Source: Mangrovihabitans endophyticus | GTDB taxonomy: Bacteria; Actinomycetota; Actinomycetes; Mycobacteriales; Micromonosporaceae | Direction: 5' to 3' | Length of the DNA: 64,000 nucleotides | Assembly: GCF_014646155.1 (NCBI RefSeq) | Contig: NZ_BMMX01000012.1 | Span: 96,402 to 160,401, forward strand | Shown here: piece after piece, positions 57,685-64,000 of the stretch | Layout: every line of letters starts with the position of its first letter | Position numbering within the stretch: position 1 is the stretch's first letter | Program-made: the position numbers and the translations under genes | Notes under the pieces: model-generated | Seen by the model: only the letters and a program-made list of their open reading frames with translations | The model's database searches: none | Told to the model about the DNA's origin: nothing

Positions 57685-58815
57685 TCATGCCGCCCGATGC
57701 GTCGCCGTCACGGCAAGGTCCACCAGCGCTGCCCGCGCGTCGTCGTGCAGCGGAGCGTCGGACAGCGCCGCGACACCCTCGTCGACCCGTTGCCGGATCA
57801 GGCCGCGGATTCGGTCCGGGGCGCCGGTGTCGGAGATCACCTGGGCGATGCGAAGGGGGCTTGAGCCGTCGGCGGGGTTGACGACTCCGGCGGGGTCAAG
57901 GGTCAGCTCCGCGAGCTGGGCCGGGGTGGCGAGCTGCCGGGCGAGCATCAGCAACGCGGTCGGCTTTCCGGTACGCAAGTCGTCGCCCGCCGGTTTGCCG
58001 GTCACCGCCGGGTCGCCGTATACCCCGAGCAGGTCATCGCAGAGCTGGAACGCCTCGCCGATCGCGGTGCCGTACCGGTCGTACGCGTCCTCGACGGCGG
58101 AGTCGGTGCCGGCCAACGCCAGGCCGAACTGCAACGGGCGCTGCACGGTGTAGCTGGCGGTCTTGTTGCGGGCGACCAGCAGCGCCCGGTCCACCGTCCA
58201 GGCCTCGGGCTGGTGCTCGCCGAGCATGTCGAGGTATTGCCCGGCGACCGCCTCGGCGCGCATCCGGTCGTATCGGGCGCGCGCCGCGAACAGCGTCGAC
58301 GTGGGCAGCGTCGCATGCGCGAGTAGCTGGTCGGCCCAGACGAGGCACAGGTCTCCGACCAGGATCGCGGCGGCGTCACCGAACCTTTCGGGGTCGCCGC
58401 GGCGACCGTCGGCGATGTGTTGCGCAGCCAGCAGCCGGTGCGCCGTCGGCGCACCGCGCCGGGTCGCCGAGGCGTCCATCACGTCGTCGTGCACCAGCGC
58501 GAACGCGTGCATCATCTCCAGCGCGGCGATGGCCGGCAGGATCGGGCCGACCGGCTCGCGCGGGCCGGCGAAGCCACGCCACCCCCAGTAGGCGAACGTC
58601 GGGCGCAGCCGCTTGCCCTGCCGCAGGACCAGGTCGCGAGTGGTGCGCGCGAAGCCACCGAGGGCCGGGTCGACGGCGTCGAGCTGGGCGATCTGACTGG
58701 CGAGGAAGTCAGCCAGGGTTCCCTCGACGGCCGGGACCAAGCCGTCTTCGTGCACGGACTGGCGGGGTATCACGGGCGTGAGGATGTCGTTGGGCACGCG
58801 GATGACAGTACCCAC
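57685..58815 (-). CDS. crtE: Geranylgeranyl diphosphate synthase
   Basis: 376 residues from GTG 58815. The first Asp-rich motif is MHAFALVHDDVMDASATRRG and the second is FQLCDDLLGVYGD. GKRLRPTFAYWGWRGF is also present. Chain-length residues suggest C20. It makes GGPP from IPP/DMAPP, the CrtB substrate. First gene of the minus-strand operon. The start may be the inner GTG before PNDIL; no strong ribosome site distinguishes them. Confidence 0.93.
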   Translation of the reverse strand: MGTVIRVPNDILTPVIPRQSVHEDGLVPAVEGTLADFLASQIAQLDAVDPALGGFARTTRDLVLRQGKRLRPTFAYWGWRGFAGPREPVGPILPAIAALEMMHAFALVHDDVMDASATRRGAPTAHRLLAAQHIADGRRGDPERFGDAAAILVGDLCLVWADQLLAHATLPTSTLFAARARYDRMRAEAVAGQYLDMLGEHQPEAWTVDRALLVARNKTASYTVQRPLQFGLALAGTDSAVEDAYDRYGTAIGEAFQLCDDLLGVYGDPAVTGKPAGDDLRTGKPTALLMLARQLATPAQLAELTLDPAGVVNPADGSSPLRIAQVISDTGAPDRIRGLIRQRVDEGVAALSDAPLHDDARAALVDLAVTATHRAA

Positions 58816-58825
58816 GTAACATGAG

Positions 58826-58849
58826 TTGAGTCGATTGCTGAGTCGGTTT
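58826..58849. promoter_or_regulatory. Tandem 12-bp direct repeat between crtE and crtB
   Basis: TTGAGTCGATTG followed directly by CTGAGTCGGTTT (9 of 12 identical) fills the short intergenic region between the divergent crt transcripts. CarH-type tetramers bind tandem ~11-bp direct repeats, so this is a candidate operator for the MerR/B12 regulator. Binding is inferred. Confidence 0.55.
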
Positions 58850-58864
58850 TTAGCGAGGTGCGCG

Positions 58865-59749
58865 GTGGATATAGACCTGGACGAGGCTTATGAGCGATGT
58901 CGCGAGCTGCACCGGCGACACGGACGCACCTACTACCTGGCGACGCGTCTGCTGCCGCGGTGGAAGCGACGGCACGTGCATGCCTTGTACGGTTTCACCC
59001 GCTATGCGGACGAGATCGTCGATCGCACCGAAGCGTTACCGCCGGAGGATCGGGCCGCCCGGCTGACCGCGTGGTCCGAGCGCTTCCTGGCCGGCCTGGC
59101 CGGCAAACCGGTCGACGATCCGCTGCTGCCGGCCGTGCTGCACACCATCGCGGTCTTCGACATGGACCTGGACGACTTCGCGTCCTTCCTGCGCAGCATG
59201 GCGATGGACCTCACGGTCACCTCGTACGCCACCTACGCGGACCTGCTCGACTACATGGAAGGTTCGGCCGCCGTCATCGGCACGATGATGTTGCCGATCC
59301 TCGGCTCGCACGACCCGGCTGCGGCCCGCGAGCCGGCCCGCCAACTCGGGTTGGCGTTCCAGCTCACCAACTTCATCCGGGATGTGGATGAGGACCTGGA
59401 CCGGGGCCGCACCTACCTGCCGGATGCGGACATGGCCACGTTCGGCGTGACCCGCGACGACCTCGCGGAACGGCGCGCCACCCCGGAGATCAAGGCGCTC
59501 ATCCGGTACGAGGTGGACCGGGCACATGAGCACTACCGGCGGGCCGCGCCGGGCATCCCGATGCTGAACCCGGGCTCGCAGGCGTGCATGCGAACCGCGT
59601 ACCGGCTGTACGGCGGCATCCTCGACGAGGTCGTGGCCGCCGACTACGACGTGTTCGTGCGGCGGGCCACGGTGCCGAATCGTCGTCGCGCCGCGGTAGC
59701 GCTGCGTAGTCTGGTTACGCGTCCCGGCACGGAGGTGGCAGCCGCATGA
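58865..59749 (+). CDS. crtB: Phytoene synthase
   Basis: 294 residues from GTG 58865 with GCGAGG upstream. Squalene/phytoene synthase motifs: RKRHVHALYGFTRYADEIVD-like sequence with YADEIVD, QLTNFIRDVDEDLDRGRTYL and DMATFGVTRDDLAERR. It condenses two GGPP to phytoene. Divergent from crtE; overlaps the photolyase start. Contains a TTA codon at 59036-59038. An earlier in-frame start at 58826 would lie on the tandem repeat. Confidence 0.94.
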   Translation: MDIDLDEAYERCRELHRRHGRTYYLATRLLPRWKRRHVHALYGFTRYADEIVDRTEALPPEDRAARLTAWSERFLAGLAGKPVDDPLLPAVLHTIAVFDMDLDDFASFLRSMAMDLTVTSYATYADLLDYMEGSAAVIGTMMLPILGSHDPAAAREPARQLGLAFQLTNFIRDVDEDLDRGRTYLPDADMATFGVTRDDLAERRATPEIKALIRYEVDRAHEHYRRAAPGIPMLNPGSQACMRTAYRLYGGILDEVVAADYDVFVRRATVPNRRRAAVALRSLVTRPGTEVAAA

Positions 59750-61080
59750 AGACCGCCGTCGTCCTGTTCACCCGCGATTTGCGTGTGCGCGACAACCCCG
59801 CCTTGGCCGCCACCTGCGCCAACGCCGAGCGCGTGGTGCCGCTGTTCGTCTTCGACCCGAAGCTTCAGGAACTGTCCGCGAACCGGGCGAAATTTCTGCA
59901 CGAGGCGCTCGCCGACCTGCGTGACACTCTCCGTGACAAGGGAGCAGACCTGGTCGTGCGCCGCGGTGATCCGGTCGCGGAAACCATCAAGGTGGCGCGC
60001 GAAGTGCATGCCGAGGGCATCGCGCTGGCCGCCGACGTCAGCAACTACGCCCGGCGCCGCCAGCGCGACCTGGAACGCGAGTGCGAGAAGCACCGCATCG
60101 CGTTGCGCTCGTTCCCGGGCGTCACGGTGGTGGACCCGGGAGCCGTGCAACCCGGCGGCAGCTCGGACCACTACAAGGTGTTCACGCCGTATCACCGGTC
60201 CTGGGCGGCGAGCAAATGGCGCGACGAGGTGGCCACGCCGCGCCGGATCACGCTGCCGGACGGTCTTGCGGTCGGCCGCATGCCGGCCCAGCCCAAGGGA
60301 GAATCCCCGGACGCGGCGACCGGCGGCGAGACCGCCGGCCGGCGCCGGTTCAGCACCTGGCTCGACCACATCGGACAGTACGACGATCTGCACGACGACA
60401 TGGCCGCGGATCGCACCTCGCGGCTCAGCCCGTACCTCCGGTTCGGCTGTGTCTCACCGCTGGCGGTGGCGAACGCGGCGCGGGACAAGGGCGGGGCGGG
60501 CGCCGAAGCGTTCGTCCGGCAGCTCGCCTGGCGCGACTTCTACTACCAGGTGACCAACGCCTTCCCGGCGATCTCCACGCGGGCGTACCGCAAGTCCGGC
60601 GACCACGACTGGCGCTCCGACGACGACGCCCTCCAGCACTGGCAGAACGGCCTCACCGGGGTGCCGGTGGTGGACGCCGGGATGCGCCAGTTGCGTGCCG
60701 AAGGCTGGATGCACAACCGGGCTCGGCTGCTCACCGCCGCCCTGCTGACCAAGCATCTGGGCGTCGACTGGCGGCCCGGCGTGCAATGGTTCTTCCGCTG
60801 GCTGCTGGACGGCGACGTGGCGAACAATTCGGGCAACTGGCAATGGACCGCGGGCACCGGTAACGACACCCGGCCCTACCGCCGGTTCAATCCGATCCGC
60901 CAAGCCGAACGGTACGACCCTGACGGCGTGTACGTTCGTCGCTACGTACCCGAACTGGCGTCCGTCGAGGGTAAGGCCGTCCACCAGCCTTGGCGGCTTC
61001 CCGACGATGTGCGCCGGGGCCTGGATTATCCGGCGCCCCTGGAGTCACACCGCGACGAGGCGGTCTGGCTCCGACCGTGA
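59746..61080 (+). CDS. phr: Deoxyribodipyrimidine photolyase
   Basis: 444 residues, ATG overlapping the crtB stop (ATGA). Photolyase/cryptochrome family: FTRDLRVRDNPALAATCANA at the N-terminus, RLSPYLRFGCVSPLAVANAA, GMRQLRAEGWMHNRARLLTA and the C-terminal GNWQWTAGTGNDTRPYRRFN lining FAD. Blue-light repair of cyclobutane dimers. Translational coupling with crtB indicates a joint light/UV response. Antenna chromophore cannot be read from sequence. Confidence 0.94.
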   Translation: MKTAVVLFTRDLRVRDNPALAATCANAERVVPLFVFDPKLQELSANRAKFLHEALADLRDTLRDKGADLVVRRGDPVAETIKVAREVHAEGIALAADVSNYARRRQRDLERECEKHRIALRSFPGVTVVDPGAVQPGGSSDHYKVFTPYHRSWAASKWRDEVATPRRITLPDGLAVGRMPAQPKGESPDAATGGETAGRRRFSTWLDHIGQYDDLHDDMAADRTSRLSPYLRFGCVSPLAVANAARDKGGAGAEAFVRQLAWRDFYYQVTNAFPAISTRAYRKSGDHDWRSDDDALQHWQNGLTGVPVVDAGMRQLRAEGWMHNRARLLTAALLTKHLGVDWRPGVQWFFRWLLDGDVANNSGNWQWTAGTGNDTRPYRRFNPIRQAERYDPDGVYVRRYVPELASVEGKAVHQPWRLPDDVRRGLDYPAPLESHRDEAVWLRP

Positions 61081-61082
61081 CA

Positions 61083-61106
61083 TCCCGCCCGGTTCGCCGG
61101 GTGGGA
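61083..61106 (+). terminator. Terminator after the photolyase gene
   Basis: A 10-bp stem TCCCGCCCGG / CCGGGTGGGA (one G-U) closed by a TTCG tetraloop, starting 3 bp after the stop. Confidence 0.82.
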
Positions 61107-61286
61107 GTGAGCGGGCTCTGCCGGCACGTTGCGTTCGTCCGTTCGTCCGGCAGGGCCCGCGACAACGTTCCCCGCGGCGCAAACCGGAAACGCTCCCAAC
61201 CCGTACGGGCGAGCGCGTCGGCCGACGAACCTTAAGATCCGCTGACATCCGCGCCTCCCGGTGCCATCCGGTGCAAAGCTGGGGCC

Positions 61287-62645
61287 ATGGGCGAAGCACA
61301 ACACGTTGACGTGGTGGTCATCGGTCTCGGGGTCGGCGGCGAGGAAGTGGCCGGGCGGCTCGCCGAGTCCGGCCGCACGGTGGTCGGCGTCGAACACGGC
61401 CTTGTCGGCGGCGAGTGCCCGTACTGGGGATGCGTGCCGACGAAGATGATGATCCGCGCCGGCGACGCGCTGGCCGAGTCGCGCCGCATACCCGGCCTGG
61501 CCGGCTCGTCGACGCAGACCCCCGATTGGGCACCGGTGGCCAAACGCATCCGGGAGGAGGCGACCGACAGTTGGGATGACAAGGTCGCGGTCGACCGCTT
61601 CACCGGCAAGGGCGGGACGTTCGTCCGCGGCCGGGCCACCATCGTCGGCCCGGGCCGGGTTCGCGTCGGCGACCAGGAATATCAAGCTTCCCGTGGGCTG
61701 GTCATCGCCACCGGCACCGCGGCGGTGGTGCCACCGGTCGACGGGCTCGCCGGTACGCCGTACTGGACGAACCGGGAAGCGGTCGAGGCCGAGACCCTGC
61801 CCGGCTCGCTGGTGGTGCTCGGCGGCGGGGCGATCGGACTGGAACTGTCGCAGGTGATGGCCCGGTTCGGGGTGGACGTCACGGTGATCGAGGGCAGCGA
61901 GCGTGTCCTCGCCATGGAAGAGCCGGAATCCTCCGAGACGGCCGCCGCCGCGCTGACCGAGGACGGGGTACGGCTGTGCACCGGGGTACGCGCGCAACGG
62001 GTCGGGTACGCCGACGGGCAGTTCACCGTGGACCTGAGCGACGGCACCTCCCGTACGGCGGAGAAGCTCCTGGTCGCCACCGGCCGCGCGGCCCGGCTGG
62101 GTGACCTCGGGCTGGAGAACGTCGGGCTGGACCCGACCGCCCGCTTCCTGACCACCGACGAATGGATGCGTGCCGGGGAGAAGATCTGGGCGGTCGGCGA
62201 TGTCACCGGCAACGGCAATTTCACCCACATGGCCATGTACGAGGCAGACGTCGCGGTGCGCGACATTCTCCGTCAGGGCGGACCGGCCGCGGACTACCGC
62301 GCGCGTCCGAGGGTGACCTTCACCGACCCGGAGATCGGCGCCGTCGGCATGACCGGGAAGCAGGCCCGCGACGCCGGGCTCGACGTGCGGGTGGGACACG
62401 TCCCGCTGCCGCAGACGTCCCGCGGATTCATCCACGGTCCCGGCAACGCGGGGTTTATCAAGATCATTGCGGCGGATGGCGTGGTGGTCGGTGCGACGAC
62501 GGCCGGTCCGTCCGGTGGCGAGATGATCGGCGCGCTCGTGCTCGCGGTGCACGCGCGTGTCCCGCTCGCGACTCTGCACAGCACCATCTGGGCGTACCCG
62601 ACCTTCCACCGGGGCATCGGCTCCGCCCTACCTCCGGTTTCCTGA
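61287..62645 (+). CDS. FAD-dependent pyridine nucleotide-disulfide oxidoreductase
   Basis: 452 residues. FAD motif VDVVVIGLGVGGEEVAGRLA, redox disulfide GGECPYWGCVPTK (C-x4-C), second Rossmann LVVLGGGAIGLELSQVMARF and EKIWAVGDVTGNGNFTHMAM. The dimerisation domain ends GEMIGALVLAVHARVPLATL. This fits the dihydrolipoamide dehydrogenase / mercuric reductase / mycothione reductase group. The usual C-terminal HAHPT is replaced by WAYPTFHRG, so substrate specificity is open. Confidence 0.85.
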   Translation: MGEAQHVDVVVIGLGVGGEEVAGRLAESGRTVVGVEHGLVGGECPYWGCVPTKMMIRAGDALAESRRIPGLAGSSTQTPDWAPVAKRIREEATDSWDDKVAVDRFTGKGGTFVRGRATIVGPGRVRVGDQEYQASRGLVIATGTAAVVPPVDGLAGTPYWTNREAVEAETLPGSLVVLGGGAIGLELSQVMARFGVDVTVIEGSERVLAMEEPESSETAAAALTEDGVRLCTGVRAQRVGYADGQFTVDLSDGTSRTAEKLLVATGRAARLGDLGLENVGLDPTARFLTTDEWMRAGEKIWAVGDVTGNGNFTHMAMYEADVAVRDILRQGGPAADYRARPRVTFTDPEIGAVGMTGKQARDAGLDVRVGHVPLPQTSRGFIHGPGNAGFIKIIAADGVVVGATTAGPSGGEMIGALVLAVHARVPLATLHSTIWAYPTFHRGIGSALPPVS

Positions 62646-62655
62646 CGGCGGCGTG

Positions 62656-62682
62656 CCGGTCCGCTTCGGTTTATCGGACCGG
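62656..62682 (+). terminator. Hairpin between the flavoprotein and Rieske genes
   Basis: CCGGTCCG-N11-CGGACCGG, an 8-bp perfect stem 10 bp after the flavoprotein stop. Probably a weak terminator. Confidence 0.5.
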
Positions 62683-62702
62683 TCCGCGGGAATGGCCTTG
62701 AG

Positions 62703-63557
62703 ATGTTGCAGCAGATCCTCTCCCGGCTGGAACGGGCCCGCGTGCTCGATGGTGTGAGCGACTGGCTGCAGGGCCGGGTTCAGCAGTTGTCCGGTCCACG
62801 TGCCGTGCAGGACGCGTTGCACGGCACGTGGCTGGGTCATCCCCTGCACCCGGTCCTGGTGCAGGTTCCGGTGGGCGCGTTCGTCTCGGCCTCGGTGCTG
62901 GACTTCATGCCGCGTGGCCGGCGGGCGGCGACGACGCTGATCACCCTCGGGGTGGCGAGCGCGCCCGCCGCGATGGCCGCCGGGCTGATGGACTGGTCGC
63001 AGATGACCAGCGACCGGCGCCGGGTGGGCTTGGTGCACGCCACCGCGAACACCGTGGCGTTGGGCCTCTATGTCAGCTCGTTGATCGCCCGAGGTTCCGG
63101 GCGCAAGGCCCGCGGCGTGGGACTCGCCCTGGCCGGGCTGTCGGCCGCCGGTGCCGGTGCCTACCTGGGCGGCCATTTGTCGTACGCGCAGAGCGGCGGC
63201 ATGAATCAAGCGGCGCCGGAGATCAGCCGGGTACCGCAGGAGTGGACGAGGGTGGGATCGCTCTCCTCGCTTCCGGACGGGAAACCAGCGGTACGCAAGG
63301 TGGAGGACGTGCCGATCCTCCTGTTCCGCACCGGCGGCTCGGTGAGCGCGATGATCGAGCGGTGCTCGCACGAGACCGGGCCGCTCGGCGAGGGCGAGAT
63401 GGTCGGATCGGGGTCCGACGCCTGCGTCGTGTGTCCCTGGCACGGAAGCACCTTCCGCCTGACCGACGGCACCGTGGTGCACGGACCGGCGGCCAACGCT
63501 CAGCCCATGCTGCGCACGCGCGTCCGCCAGGGGATGGTCGAGGTCGCCCAGCCGTAG
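62703..63557 (+). CDS. DUF2231 membrane domain fused to Rieske [2Fe-2S] domain
   Basis: 284 residues. The N-terminal DUF2231 region (WLGHPLHPVLVQVPVGAFVS, then APAAMAAGLMDW) contains about four membrane helices. A C-terminal Rieske domain has ligands C-S-H (ERCSHETGPLGEG) and CVVCPWHGSTFRLTDG. It likely relays electrons at the membrane; partner unknown, possibly the flavoprotein upstream. Lone DUF2231 and Rieske proteins are common, and this fusion occurs in actinobacteria. Confidence 0.85.
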   Translation: MLQQILSRLERARVLDGVSDWLQGRVQQLSGPRAVQDALHGTWLGHPLHPVLVQVPVGAFVSASVLDFMPRGRRAATTLITLGVASAPAAMAAGLMDWSQMTSDRRRVGLVHATANTVALGLYVSSLIARGSGRKARGVGLALAGLSAAGAGAYLGGHLSYAQSGGMNQAAPEISRVPQEWTRVGSLSSLPDGKPAVRKVEDVPILLFRTGGSVSAMIERCSHETGPLGEGEMVGSGSDACVVCPWHGSTFRLTDGTVVHGPAANAQPMLRTRVRQGMVEVAQP

Positions 63558-64000
63558 GTCGGGCGGGTGCCCGGTCGCTCCACCTCGCCCGGCGGATCCT
63601 CTGCCAGTTGGGTCGTCGGCCGGCCGGGGAGGGGCCGTGAACTGGGCAGATGCACGGCAGGGGTACCCGATTTGGAGCCTGCTCGACCAGGGGGGTAATG
63701 TTCTCTCTCGGCAGGGAAACGGGCGAGAGCGCGACCGAGTCGCGACGGCCGTCCTGCAAGTCCACTTCTACGAAGGCGTGACAGCTTGCTGCGCGCCGGA
63801 CAGTAGCGGGCGTACTGGGTCGAATCGACACCAACCGGGAGATACCGGTTGACAACGGAGATACGACCTAGTAAAGTGGAGCGAGTGCCCCGCTGGTGGC
63901 CAGGGTTTGGTTCTGGTTGTTGGTGGTGTGTGGTTGTTCTTTGAGAACTCAACAGGGTGTTTTGTTTAGCCAGTGCCAATTGTTTTGGTGTGTCGTCTGG
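63558..64000 (+). other. rRNA operon promoter/leader region (16S gene beyond the window)
   Basis: 443 bp with no gene. It holds the promoter at 63849 and a leader with TTCTTTGAGAACTCAACAGG at 63937-63956, the sequence typically found ahead of actinobacterial 16S rRNA genes. The AT-rich GTGTTTTGTTTAG tract at the end also fits an rrn leader. The 16S gene itself is not reached. Confidence 0.75.
63849..63877 (+). promoter_or_regulatory. Strong rrn promoter (TTGACA-N17-TAAAGT)
   Basis: A consensus -35 TTGACA at 63849-63854, 17-bp spacer, -10 TAAAGT at 63872-63877. The best vegetative promoter in the window, about 70 bp before the conserved rrn leader sequence. Confidence 0.85.

Noticed and set aside
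63637..63852. Short open frame before the rrn promoter
   Set aside because: It overlaps the rrn upstream region and promoter, with no protein-like features.

Overview
The window is a high-GC actinobacterial chromosome segment. Gene content and codon use point to Micromonosporaceae or a close relative (Actinoplanes/Micromonospora-like); this is an inference. Supporting signs are GTG starts with purine-rich ribosome sites, an HspR-controlled dnaK-grpE-dnaJ-hspR operon, bldC, a DUF3073 gene, short intergenic inverted-repeat elements, and a tRNA Glu-Asp-Phe cluster. From memory, the left two thirds resembles the M. tuberculosis neighbourhood around dnaK, fba, DedA, DUF3151, purA and clpB. The purF-purM-DUF3073-valine dehydrogenase-bldC block resembles the same block in Streptomyces coelicolor.

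Layout. 1-2540 (minus strand): two tandem P-loop GTPases, the first running off the left edge. 2541-7085: the dnaK chaperone operon with HAIR operators. 7093-12377: a small conserved protein, a KhtTU-like K+/H+ antiporter pair, a sugar-efflux-type MFS pump and a secreted FG-GAP protein. 12461-15158: clpB with its own HAIR operator and terminator. 15159-18556: a small protein, two paralogous four-helix membrane proteins with Pro/Gln-rich tails, and a gene-poor stretch. 18557-26278: an ArsR regulator, class II aldolase, DedA protein, fructose-bisphosphate aldolase, a LOG-like protein, DUF3151, and a YeiH exporter with a LysR regulator. 26288-31816: a MinD-like ATPase, a lipid-kinase-like protein, purA and purD. 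31817-32370: a repeat-rich intergenic island. 32371-44495: SCP2 proteins, a short ArsR-type regulator and most of the purine pathway (purB, purS-purQ-purL, purF, purM), with a large Gly/Tyr-rich membrane protein between purL and purF.

44541-45861 is the most interesting locus. It encodes a radical SAM/SPASM maturase followed by an overlapping 73-residue precursor peptide. The precursor's C-terminus carries consecutive aromatic-X-Asn triads, as expected of a cyclophane-forming (triceptide, AmcA/AmcB-like) RiPP. 46031-53694: DUF3073, valine/leucine dehydrogenase, bldC, a PrsW protease pair, a small calcium-repeat protein, a thioesterase, DUF2786, and an anti-sigma kinase with a STAS antagonist. 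53795-54429: a small ORF and three tRNAs.

54564-61080 is a carotenoid/light-response cluster. The operon crtE-crtI-idi-merR(B12-type) diverges from crtB-photolyase across an intergenic region of under 50 bp that contains a tandem 12-bp repeat. The right end holds a flavoprotein disulfide reductase-like gene, a DUF2231-Rieske protein and the promoter/leader of an rRNA operon whose 16S gene lies beyond the window. Starts were chosen by ribosome-binding sites, stop-start overlaps and where the protein begins to look real. Family names rest on motifs recognised by eye; no database search was run.
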